DNA of 64,000 nt from Dactylonectria macrodidyma. Its lineage: Eukaryota; Ascomycota; Sordariomycetes; Hypocreales; Nectriaceae. Location of the stretch: positions 62,001-126,000 of the forward strand of contig JAGMUV010000038.1 of the NCBI GenBank assembly GCA_020744425.1, given 5' to 3'. The notes beneath the pieces are model-generated. The model was given only the letters and a program-made list of their open reading frames with translations, made no database searches and was not told the DNA's origin. Below, piece after piece: positions 36,599-46,345 of this stretch (position 1 is its first letter; every line of letters begins with the position of its first letter). The position numbers were made by a program, and so were the translations under genes.

Positions 36599-38638
36599 AT
36601 GATGTCCTCCGAACCATTCTCTTTGAGCCCTTCGTCCTGGAATCAACCAGGCGTGATGGAGCGCGATGAATTCTCTTCTTCGCCAGCCGCCCCGTCTCCA
36701 GGAACCTCGTTACCAACGACGCCGTCGCCCCGTCCTCGCGGGACTGCTGCCGATTTTATTCAGGTCGATTGGACACTCTGGGGCCGCCAAGAGTGGGCCA
36801 AATGGCCCGGATTCGAGCGTTATACTGGCGGCCAAGACACGAGGGCATGGTGGCAACAATATGGGTATCGCGTTAAGGACCGTTCCACTTCGCGGCAGGG
36901 AAATAAGCTGAAGTGGATCTGCGCCGACTGCTTTGGCCGAGGTTTCAAGAAGAAGTCAGACTTCTGTTTCGTCTGCTCGACAGAGTCGCCATCCGGAAAC
37001 ACCTACTCAAAGCCCACGGGATTCTTGTAAGTGTGTGCCTCTCCTCTACGGTTTGATAACGTGCTGATTTGGCAGGCCCCGAACAAAGTTGTCAGCCCCG
37101 CGGGGGGCTCATTTCTAGATGACAGGACCATCACCGACTTCATCGATGCTGACTTCAATAATCCCCACGACCAGTTTCTTCTCAGCAAGCTGCGTGGAAG
37201 ATTCAGCAGCAAAGGCCTCCGAGTACTCCTCCTCGACTGGATTACCTACCATAACCTGCCGTTCAACATTGTCAATACCGAGCGGTTCCAGCGGATCCTT
37301 CTCTACGGCAATCCCCTCCTTGATGTGACCCACATCCCCTCTGCGAAGACGCTGCTTCGCATGCTCGAATCCGAGTATAGGGGTGCTGTTGGGCCGGTAA
37401 CCGAAGTATTGCGCAGCGCTCGATCCCAGATTCATTTCTCCTTCGACGGTTGGACATCCAAGTCGTACACTTCGTTTCTTGGGATCAACGCTCAATTCAT
37501 TGATAACCACTTTGTCCAACACCGAATCCTCCTTGGGCTTCGACCTCTCTCGGGCAGACACAACGGTGCTTCACTTGCCGATGAGGTCGCTGATACGCTC
37601 GCATTCTGGCAAATCAACGACCCGGACAAGGTTGGCTACTTCACGCTGGACAATGCTGCCAACAATGACACCTGCATGGACGATCTTGCCTTTGAACACG
37701 GCTTCTCAGCTGAAGAGCGACGGATCCGCTGCGCTGCACATATCTTCAACCTTTGCGTGCGGGCAATGCTATACGGTTCGAAGCGAGAGAACTTCGCGGC
37801 AATCATCGCTGCCGATGGTGACGATCAAGATGACGATGAGGAGCTAGTTGATCAAGCTATCGACGAGGCCCTGGATGTAGAGATGGAAGACGGCACGGAT
37901 GAAGACTTTGAAGCGAACACTGCCGTTGGTATCCCAGAAGAGGACTTCCTATCATCCCACCCAGCCCCGGAGGAGATCAATGGAGCCACTTTCAGGGAGT
38001 ACAGCCATAACGGCGCCCCAGGAATGCTTCACAACATCGGGATTCAGCTGCGAGCGACTACACAGCTGTACGAGCAGTTTCTTCAGTCTCAGCGCAAGGA
38101 ATCCGGCCATGAATCAACACTTCACTGGGTCTTCAACAATGCCACCAGATGGAACTCGGACATGCGGATGATGGAGAGGGCCCTTCGTCTCCGCCCGGCT
38201 CTCAATACATTCTTCAATGACGTTCAGAACCGTTGGGAAACTGAGGGCCTTTGTGACAAACCGAAACCGGCAGTTCTGCAATACCGCTTAAGTGCGTACG
38301 ACTGGAAGGTTATCGAGGTGCTTGTCAAGCTTCTGAAGCCTTTTGAAATCGCCACCAAGCAACTTCAGGGCGATGGTATTCCCGACGCGAGGTCGACTTG
38401 TGGTAGTTTCGATGAATACTTCCCTGTCTTCGAGATCCTACTTGACTACCTCGAAGGAGCTATCGAAGGCACAATCTTTGAAGAAGTTGAGGATCCAGTG
38501 AGCAAGGAGAAGAAGGACGTCGAAGTCGCCATCTACCTCAGTGCATTCGATCGTGGAGTAAAGCTGGGATCTACACGCCTTCACTGCCGCTGGTTAGCCT
38601 CAGTGATGATCAATGGGTTGACGCACTTGCGTCGCTGA
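36599..38638 (+). pseudogene. hAT transposase of element 2, frameshifted and C-terminally truncated
   Basis: ATG at 36599 starts a 140-codon first exon with a BED-type finger (CADCFGRGF..IRKHLLKAHGIL). The finger is split by a frameshift between 36960 and 36990, after which the sequence reads in another frame to the donor at 37027. A 49-bp intron (37027-37075) follows. The core contains IHFSFDGWTSKSYTSFLG, GYFTLDNAANNDTCM and RIRCAAHIFNLC, then a long acidic insert (DDQDDDEELVDQ). It ends at 38638 without the hAT dimerisation block, replaced by an unrelated tail. It cannot make a functional enzyme. It is clearly diverged from the hAT 1 transposase. Confidence 0.88.
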
Positions 38639-38859
38639 AGGGGACGAGTGACATTTAATCTGCCTAGTACCTGCCTTTGCACAATTGACGATGTTCTGCG
38701 ATGTCTTATCTGAAGCCGTGATACCTTCTAAACCCGCTCTGCACCTCTCACCCCTCTTCTGTCGGGGTATGATGGCATGACGGCCTGGTGATGATGACAA
38801 CGGTCCATTTGGTTCTAGGTCCTATTGGTGTTTCGGTCTCCGCCGGGATTAGTTCTACG

Positions 38860-39150
38860 TTCGATCGAGTTCGAATCGAATTCGATCGAATCTTGGCATT
38901 CGATAGATATCGAATCTACGGAAGACATGTTCGATTCGAGTCGAATCTACGGTACAAGAATTGTGGCGCGTTCGATTCGATACGAATCTGCGGGAGATGT
39001 GTTCGATTCGAGTCGAATCTACAGGACAAGAATTGTGGCACGTTCGATTCGATACGAATCTGTGGGAGATGCGTCCGATTCGATTCGAATCTACGGGGTC
39101 ACATTCGATTCGAACGCCAAGCCTTGGCGTTCGATTCGATAGATTCGTAA
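38860..39150. repeat. Right subterminal TTCGATTCGA array of hAT 2
   Basis: Two longer units of about 95 bp (TGTTCGATTCGAGTCGAATC followed by an ACAAGAATTGTGGC segment) repeat in tandem inside a field of TTCGATTCGAATC words. The orientation is inverted relative to the left array. Confidence 0.8.
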
Positions 39151-39164
39151 GATGTCCATCCCTG

Positions 39165-39371
39165 ATTGCAATGGCCAAAAATCCACAGTTCCATGACAGG
39201 ACTAAGCACATTGACATTCAATGGCATTACGTTCGAGAGCGGGTCTCGGATGGAGACGTTGAGCTCCAATATGTCCCAACCGAGCAACAAATTGCTGATG
39301 GACTTACGAAAGCCCTTCCAAAAGACCGTTTTATCGTGTTTCGCAACGCGCTGGGCCTCTCCAACCCATGA
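39165..39371 (+). pseudogene. Ty1/copia polyprotein C-terminus (RNase H end)
   Basis: Sequence directly after the hAT 2 right end encodes AMAKNPQFHDRTKHIDIQW, YVRERVSDGDVELQYVPTEQ and QIADGLTKALPK, the canonical end of copia RNase H, stopping at TGA 39369-39371. The upstream copia domains are absent: the left side of the hAT insertion carries other DNA. It is a 69-codon relic of a longer polyprotein. Confidence 0.88.
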
Positions 39372-39920
39372 TTCACTGTTGGTCACGCAAGTATGGGTCA
39401 TGAGAAAAGGAGGTGGCCGGGGACACTTGGCCAACTGACACTCCGCGATCTCTCGACAACCAAGTAACCTACCAACAAACTGACTTGGGATTTGGAAGCA
39501 ACGGCGTCGAAAGTCTATGATATCAAATTCACACGATTTTTTTTATATTTTTTATATTTTTTTTACCCTTTTCATCATGCCCCAAGTGGGAGAAAATGGG
39601 TGCCCAACAGTCTATGCCGCTCATCGAGCCTCCAAGTGACCCACAGGTCCTCAGCTCGGAATTCTTCGACTTCTTACAGCAATTCTACAACAATTTCAAC
39701 TATACTGAACGCTCCTTGCGTATATTCGAGAGCCATTTCATTCAGAGACGCATCACACATACCAATTGGAAAGAATCCCATGGCAGATGCCCATGCTCGA
39801 GACAATCACAAAATTCTACAAACTATCAAACTATCAAACTATCAAACAATACGAGACGAAACCTATCCAATCAAGTCCGTCCAACAAAGAACAATACCAA
39901 TGTCTTCTACATTTACTTCA

Positions 39921-39942
39921 ATATATATATATATATATATAT
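39921..39942. repeat. (AT)11 microsatellite
   Basis: A pure AT dinucleotide run of 22 bases immediately precedes the minisatellite. Confidence 0.95.
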
Positions 39943-40612
39943 CTAGGATGAAGTGGGAGATCTGGAGTCCTAAGGCTCCGGTGATCGAAGATTCCAAGGC
40001 TTCATTCAACCATCAAACATGCAATCATCAATCTAGGATGAAGTGGGAGATCTGGAGTGCTAAGGCTCCGGTGATCGAAGATTCCAAGGCTTCATTCAAA
40101 CATCGAACAAAGGTTGTTTTAGGATGAAGTGGGTGATCTGGAGTGCAAAGGCTCCAGTGATCGAAGAATCCAAGGCTTCATTTAAACATTCAAGCATCAA
40201 ACAAACATCAAACATCAACTTGGGATGAAGTGGGAGATCTGGGGTGCTAAGGCTCCAGTGATCGAAGAATCCAAGGCTTCATTCAAAACTTTAAATGTTA
40301 AACATCAACTCGGGATGAAGTGGGAGATCTGGGTGCTAAGGCTCCAGTGATCGAAGAATCCAAGGCTTCATCCAAACATCAAACAATCTGGAGGATCTGG
40401 GGTGCTAGGGCTCCAGTGACCAGAGAATTCGAGGCTGTCCGCCTAACAAACATCAAACATCAAACTACCTGGGAGATCTGGGGTGCTAAGGCCCCAGTGA
40501 CCAGAGAATCCAAAGGCTATTCGCCTCACAAACTTATTTATCAAGCAATTCGGGAGACCTGGGGTGCCAAGGCCCTAGTGACCAAACAATCCAACGCAAG
40601 TGTGGTAATCGA
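39943..40612 (+). repeat. Minisatellite, about eight 75-100 bp units
   Basis: Units begin near 39945, 40033, 40121, 40220, 40311, 40387, 40465 and 40546. Each contains GGGAGATCTGGGGTGCTAAG, a GCTCCAGTGA block and a CCAAGGCTTCATTCAAACAT end, followed by a variable CATCAAACATCAA spacer. The first five are close to each other and the last three more diverged. Most units stay open in one frame and would encode WEIWSAKAPVIEDSKAS-like peptides. No start or complete gene is evident, and the array lies between copia RNase H and an LTR-like sequence. Confidence 0.85.
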
Positions 40613-40712
40613 AGCTCTTTCCTGTTTTTCACCCACGAAGGTGTTTTTGAGGTTTTAATGAGGCCACACTCTGTTACGCAGAAACATCTCGCACCAATGG
40701 CTCGAGTGGGAG

Positions 40713-40854
40713 TGTTGAGATCCGTTGTTTAACGGATCAATGGCTATTCCGATCCATTGGTGGTGGGGATGTGGATGTCTTCTTGTCAATAGCTTCCGCT
40801 TGTTAGCGCTAGTTTTTTTTCTCCTTCAATCAACATAACATGCTTGTTTCAACA
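40713..40854 (+). repeat. LTR-like sequence (copia type), 142 bp
   Basis: It begins TGTTGA and ends TCAACA, the inverted TG..CA ends of an LTR. The polypurine stretch GAGTGGGAG comes just before, and the next 12 bases form a candidate primer binding site. It could be the 3' LTR of the copia relic or the left LTR of a miniature element. Confidence 0.55.
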
Positions 40855-40866
40855 GGTTATGAGCCC
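40855..40866 (+). other. Candidate half-tRNA primer binding site
   Basis: GGTTATGAGCCC is complementary to the anticodon stem-loop of eukaryotic initiator tRNA-Met (GGGCUCAUAACC). Copia-group elements are known to prime from a 5' half of that tRNA. The site abuts the LTR end without a spacer. Confidence 0.6.
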
Positions 40867-40940
40867 GGTAGCCTAGCGGATAGAGCGTAAAACCAAACGG
40901 AAATGCCGAGGTTGCGAGTTCGATTCACACCGAAGCCGCA
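40863..40940 (+). other. tRNA-like sequence (decayed tRNA or SINE head)
   Basis: TAGCCTAGCGG at 40869-40879 fits the internal A box. GAGTTCGATTC at 40916-40926 fits the B box, and the spacing between them is that of a tRNA gene. The acceptor and T stems do not pair fully (GCGAG faces CACAC), so it is not a functional tRNA. It could be a tRNA-derived SINE head or a tRNA-like internal piece of the LTR element. Confidence 0.5.
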
Positions 40941-41055
40941 CTTTCATTGCGCCGGAGCAAATTTCCTATTACATAATGTCCTAGAGCCCATCAAAAAACG
41001 GTCAAATTAAGTCTTCAGCTTAAAAGAAAGATCCCGCCTGTTGTGTCAGTGGGAG

Positions 41056-41110
41056 TGTTGAAATATAAGACCCAACAGGCTCCTAGGTCCTAACCCTTTT
41101 TGTTTCAACA
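41056..41110 (+). repeat. Short LTR-like sequence, 55 bp
   Basis: It starts TGTTGAAATATAAG, a common copia LTR opening, and ends TTTCAACA, so the ends are 8-bp inverted repeats. A CAGTGGGAG purine tract precedes it, as for the LTR-like sequence at 40713. The two share their last 11 bases (TTGTTTCAACA) but little else. Confidence 0.5.
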
Positions 41111-41181
41111 GCACCTGCCTCGCTCTTTGCTCCCTCAAGGACTCACTTATATATAATTTTTCTACGTTATCCCCTCTGAAG

Positions 41182-42492
41182 ATGGATGAACTTGCCGCCG
41201 GCTTATCTCGCATCACCTTTGGTCCAGAAGTCGCGAATGCATATGAGCAAGCCTTCAATAAGATCGTGCTTTTCGCAGAAAATGTTCGAGGACCTGGAAT
41301 CCCGCTTGATGAACTTGTGGTTACAAGAACGTTGGCCGGGCCTTTCACTACCGGAGGGCTCCTCATCCTGTTGACAGAACCGCGTTCATATCACCCATGG
41401 GATAAGGGTATCGATCATGTAATCGCAACCTGCAACAGCCTGGATTCGTTGAACGAAGGCATTCAAATTGGCTCTAAGGGTCATTTGAGCTTCAAAGACG
41501 ACGTCTCGGTCCTTGACTTACGACCATTCCTTCCTAAGAAACTACACCCCACACTTAGAGATAGTGAATGGGAAGCGCTCTACGACCTCGTATTCTCGGC
41601 TATTGAAGCCAAAAAAACGGAAGTCCTCTTATGTATGGGAGTCGTATGCAAAATACCTGAACTACACCTTCAAAGGAAACGAGCTAAGAGATTTTAGGAG
41701 GCAACAAATGCACTCAAAGCATGGGTGGCACTACAGGCGGGCTTCAGTCAACGTCACCAAGGTACAGAAGTAGTTTACGCCATGCACCCGAGTCGTTCAG
41801 TAAATTATAACGAGACCAATGCCGACATGCGTGAGACACTATTCCAGTCGATTGTTGAGGCATGTGGCAAACTACGGGGGGGATGTGATGGCAACATATG
41901 GGAAGAAGGATTTCGAACGAATGCCCTCATATTAGAGGAGATGCCTGCACCAGAGTCACGGCTCGAAGTGTCTGAGAATACGAGGCGCCTAGAAGGCTTT
42001 TTGGAAGTGGTACTGAGGTCATGCTTTCTGCCACAACATCGATTACCTCTTCCGAATATCGTGATGGGAGTATGCCAACGTTATGAACTAGAATCCTGGC
42101 AACAGAACTGGTTCAGACATATGGAAAAATACATAGATTCGACAGAATACCGCGAGAATCAGGCCAGAGCATTCCTCATCCCGGTTTTCAAGCTGTTCAA
42201 CGGATCATTGAGAAGGACTTCATGGTTCCTGCCAACCTACGAAGTCGTCGATTGGCCATGCGTTTGCCAGGTGTTCGCAGACCGACTTCTCGAGATTGAG
42301 TATGCATGTTACTTGTTGGCTGGTGACACGGTGGTTGACATAGATTTTGTCGCGAGTAGGAGAGACAGCGGGTCAGTACGTCGGGACCCATGCCATGTAC
42401 GCACAAGAATGGAGGAGATAACAGCGCATGCTACGAAACTTTGGGAGGATAGGCGACCGCACTCACGACGGATGGGTCTCTACATAGGTTAA
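41182..42492 (+). pseudogene. Hypothetical protein, interrupted by one stop
   Basis: From ATG 41182 the frame is open to a TAG at 41695-41697 and then continues open in the same frame to 42492, giving about 436 codons overall. Segments such as LDLRPFLPKK, AIEAKKTEVLLCMG and VYAMHPSRSVNYNE look conserved, and the last recalls the HPS element of uracil-DNA-glycosylase-like fungal hypothetical proteins; this is weak. Between 41640 and 41695 another frame reads YAKYLNYTFKGNELRDF, which looks better than the main frame. Two compensating indels around the stop are therefore as likely as a single nonsense change. Probably a recently broken gene. Confidence 0.5.
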
Positions 42493-43976
42493 TAATCCAA
42501 CACCAGCTTGCTCCTTAAGCCCACCCCCGCAGCCAAGCCACAGCCCCATCCTCGATGGCCATCTTCAGGATCCTGTCCTGTTGGTAGACCGACTCGCGCG
42601 TCCGTTCTCTCGGGCTATATAGAAAGTGTCGTAGCCGCAGCCAGCCCACCCAGCCTTCCGTCGCTTCCATTATGCCGCGCCCCGCAGACCGTCAGATCTG
42701 TTTCGCGCTACTTCGCAAGATGTCTCTTGCAAGGCCGACCGTGTCTCGCAGGAGTTTGTCCACTTGCATCCTCTCTGTACCCAGAACAGCCGAGCAACGC
42801 AGTTTCGCCCCTCCTACTAACCAATGCGCCTTGTCGTTTTCTATGCGGGTTCAAGAGTGCCGTTCCTTCTCGTTCGTTTTCGCCGTGACTCTTCACGCTT
42901 CCCGTCGCTTATCCCGCGTGTCTTGGTGTCCTTACAACAGAGCAGCCCAGAAACACCCCGGGAGTATCCGCTTCCACGACCCACATGTCCATCGTTTGTA
43001 GGCTCGATTTCGCGGTCGCGTTTCGGGCGGTTTTAAAGTGTTCCCTTGTTGCTTGTGAAGGGTAGGGCTCGTAGCCCTATCGCGCAATCACCGCCCAAAC
43101 CAGCGGACAAGTGCTGGCCGGTGATGACTCTTCTTAGCTCTGCGAATCCCTCCAGGTTCCCAGACGGCACCGCGAGGAGGCGAGAGTCGTCGCCGGCCTG
43201 CAGGCTTAATGTCGTGGTGAGAATTGATTCAGAATGATATTCGTATCGCAAGCCCTGTTTTTGAAGCCTGGCCTAATATGAGTGGGGCCGCAATACGTTG
43301 CGAGGGGTTACCTGCCAGAAACCGTTTTAGCCAAGGTCTTGTCAGCGTGCATTCCGGTGCTTCCACTTCCTCTGTCGCATGAAGAATAAAAACCTTGCCA
43401 ATGATGTTGCCATGTCCGATTCAGTAGAATATTAATAAATCAAAAATCCCCCGTCAATTAATAATACTTTTGTCTCTATGTATCATTGTGGCTGATCTCT
43501 ACCCCATTCAAATGCCCCGCTCGACAGTCAACCAAACCCTCTGAAACGCACGTTCCAACCTGAAACCCGAAGCCCAGTATTCCCTCCCTCTTTACAAACT
43601 ACGTCTCGTTCGTTGTCGGGATCTGTCTTTGAAGGAAGACGCAGGCGGGCATGTTTATTTGTGGGCGAATGACGCCTACGGTAATAATAACGCTGATGTG
43701 AGAAGAGGATTGCGACGCCAGAGTGAAAAGCTTTGCAGGGTAGAACAATAAGGCGGTGAGAACCGACAGAATACTGCGTCGATGTGACATTACCTCAGCA
43801 AGCTAATAATACTACTAGTTACTGTAAGGTACCCTTGTGAGGGACAATCTTAGCTGAAAGTAATCTGTAGTTACACGTAACCCGGCCTATCGAGGTAATT
43901 CTACAACCTGCCTTCTCGCTTGGTAGATGTTTTGCTGATATTTTTAGGCGTTGGTTAAGGCTCGAAACATAACGCG
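42493..43976. other. Gene-poor interval, 1.5 kb
   Basis: The part 42508-43040 is GC-rich with overlapping short frames but no motif. The part 43380-43976 is AT-rich and should include the promoter of the acetyltransferase gene. Confidence 0.45.
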
Positions 43977-45192
43977 ATGGAGGATACTTCCTCGCCGACT
44001 GCCACGAGCTGCGACAAGCGCATTGACTTTGCATCATCGCTCCCGGCAGAGGAGGGGCAGGTGATGAGGCGCATTCCACTTCCCGAGAAGGTGTTGCCGC
44101 CCTAAAGCGCTATACCCTACCTATGTATGTGGCTAACGTGCCATGTAGCCCGCAGTTATTGAGGAACGCAACGGCGAGATAGAATTTCGTGTCGTCAACA
44201 ATGACGGTGAGCGGGAGAGCCTCATCATCCTGAGCGGGTTGAAATGCGTCTTCCAACAGCAGCTGCCGGAGATGCCCAAGAGCTACATCGCGCGTCTCGT
44301 CTACGATAGAGCTCACATGTCCATCGCCATTGTGAAGAAACCGCTGGCAGTAGTGGGAGGCATCACATACCGGCCGTTCAAGCGCCGCAATTTCGCCGAG
44401 ATTGTCTTCTGCGCCGTCTTGTCAAATGAGCAGGTCAAGGGGTACGGGACACACCTCATGTCGCATCTGAAGGACTACATCAAGGCATCATCTAACATGA
44501 TGCATTTCCTGACCTACGCGGACAACCTGGCCATCGGCTATTTCAAGAAACAGGGTTTTACAAAGGAGATCACGTTAGATGAGTCGATTTGGAAGGGGTG
44601 TATAAAAGACTATGAGGGCGGAACTCTCATGCAGTGCTCTATGCTGCCAAGGATTCGCTACCTTGAGCTAGGCCGCATGCTCCTCAAGCAGAAGGAATGC
44701 GTCCATGCCAAGATACGGGCTCTTAGTAAGAGCCACGTGGTCCATCAGCCTCCGAAACAGTGGGAGAACGGCGTTGTTCCCATTGACCCCCTATCCATCG
44801 ACGCAATCCGGGCGTCAGGTTGGTCACTTGATATGGACGAGCTGGCCAGACAATCGCGTCATGGCCCGAACTATAAGCAGCTGCTACATCTCCTAAATAA
44901 CCTGCAGAGCCATCAATCATCGTGGCCATTCTCGCAGCCTGTCAGCCAGGACGACGTCGCCGACTATTATGAAGTCATCAAGGAACCAATGGACCTCAGT
45001 ACTATGGAGGCCAGGCTGGAAGCGGAGCAGTACATGGCACCTGAGGATTTCATTAAAGACGCCCAGCTCATCTTCGACAACTGTCGGCAATTCAATGGCG
45101 AGGATTCGCTGTATGTGAAGTGTGCCGGCAAGTTGGAGAAGTACATGTGGAAGCAGGTACGCATGATCCCGGAATGGTCACATTTGGAGTAG
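43977..45192 (+). CDS. GCN5-type histone acetyltransferase with bromodomain
   Basis: Exons 43977-44090 and 44149-45192 give 385 residues, typical for fungal GCN5. The intron is 58 bp with a weak GTGTTG donor; joining gives [16 protein letters not shown], matching the family. The GNAT domain has the catalytic glutamate in AEIVFCAV (about residue 122) and the acetyl-CoA loop [10 protein letters not shown] (about 133-142), then [19 protein letters not shown]. The bromodomain (about 283-373) has [19 protein letters not shown] and IFDNCRQFN, including the acetyl-lysine-contacting Asn. GCN5 acetylates histone H3 as the catalytic subunit of SAGA/ADA complexes in the nucleus. Many positions invariant in the usual fungal protein differ (for example RSHVVHQ is kept, but LSNEQ, NMMHF and ECVHA are unusual), which suggests a diverged paralogue. 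Confidence 0.92.
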
Positions 45193-45232
45193 TATGATGC
45201 CATGACTTGGTTAGCTTGAGCATGCGATATTG

Positions 45233-46345
45233 GATGCTAAATCAGAGCAGAACGCCATCAGCGTGCTGCAAACCGGGGTTCGAAAGAGCATACTGTTCAT
45301 GCTGCCGGGCATTATGAAGAATACGGGCACGAGCATCGTTGTAGTGCCATTCGTCGCGCTCATCCGGGCCTTGATGACGCGAGCAAGAGAGGTGGGGGTT
45401 GACTGCGTCGAGTTCAAGACGTCTATCAGCGCAGGGCGCGAGAGCTTGCCGCGGGCGGCACGGCTCGTGGTCGTCAGCGCCGACGTGGTCCAGAGCCCGG
45501 AGTTTACAGCATACGCGAACGGACTGCTGGCCGCAGGCTTGGTGCAGCGGATCTTCGTTGACGAGTGCCACACCATCATCATGGACGCGAGCTACCGGGC
45601 AAAGCTGGCAGAGCTGCGGAGCTTGCATCGCTACGGGTGCCCGTTGGTGCTGCTGACAGCGACGCTGCCGTCCGTGCTCGAGGACTGGTTCCGGGAGGGG
45701 ATGCTCGTGCCGGGGCGACAACGCGGACGATACGGGACCGAACGACTAAGGCGAACTGCCAGTGCCGGGTCGATCAGGTGGCGCCGAGGCGTGGGGCGGT
45801 CGAGGAGCACACAGTCGAGATGGTGCGGCGGCTCGGGTCCGGGATGACGGGCTACCAGAAGGGAGTGGTGTACTGCAGGTCCCAGAAACAGTGCGAGACG
45901 GTGGCTGACTAGATCGGGCGCGACTTCCACCACATCGGCATGAGCGAGGAGGACCGGCGGCGGGTGCGGACAGCGTGGGCCGAGGGTCAGGGGCACAGCC
46001 ACCGGGGGGGGTATCGTGGCGACGACGGGGCTCGGCACGGGCATCGACATTGCCGGGGTCGTGGCCGTGGTGCACATGGAACAGCCGTACCGGCTCGTGG
46101 ACTTTGTGTAGCAGACAGGGCGAGGCGGGCGTCGAGCAGGCGAGGTGGTCCAGTCCGTCATCGTGCACGATGGGCGGCCGCCGTGGGCAGACCGGCACAG
46201 CAGCTTCGTAGACAAAGTCAGCCGCGCACAGATGGAGGCGTTCATGTCGACGCCAGGGCGCCGACGGGCCGTGATTGCAGCGTTGATGGACGGCAAGGCA
46301 GGCAGACGTGCAGAGAAGTTGTCGGGGTGGTGCCGTGTGACCACT
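45233..46345 (+). pseudogene. RecQ-like helicase (telomere-linked-helicase type), broken
   Basis: The sequence begins abruptly 41 bases after the acetyltransferase stop. It shows a damaged Walker A (LQTGVRKS in place of a GxGKS form), [26 protein letters not shown] (DECH box), LVLLTATLP (motif III), GVVYCRSQKQCE, a GLGTGIDI motif and the motif VI remnant QTGRGGRRAGE. The frame changes near 45715 and 46010, and TAG stops lie at 45910-45912 and 46109-46111. The N-terminal half is missing. Intact relatives are 3'-5' DNA helicases that often sit in subtelomeric or transposon-like fungal regions. The piece is GC-rich compared with its surroundings. Confidence 0.82.

Larger units (their letters stand above)
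34751..39164 (+). mobile_element. hAT transposon 2 (dead), 4.4 kb with subterminal ATTCGA arrays
   Basis: Terminal inverted repeats CAGGGATGGACATC (34751-34764) and its complement (39151-39164) are of classic hAT type. Immediately inside each end lies about 300 bp dense in ATTCGAATCGA-like words (34765-35065 and 38860-39150), in inverted orientation. The transposase between them lacks its C-terminal domain. No 8-bp duplication is visible (TCTTGGTA left, ATTGCAAT right). The right flank is copia RNase H sequence but the left flank is not, so the left junction has been rearranged since insertion. Between 35.2 and 36.5 kb there is no gene; TGTCACGACCC at 35255 could mark the start of a solo LTR, and an AAAAG-type run is at 35671-35711. 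Confidence 0.82.

Noticed and set aside
42508..43036. Overlapping GC-rich open frames on both strands
   Set aside because: All are short and lack motifs, and they overlap each other in several frames, which is typical of GC-rich non-coding DNA.
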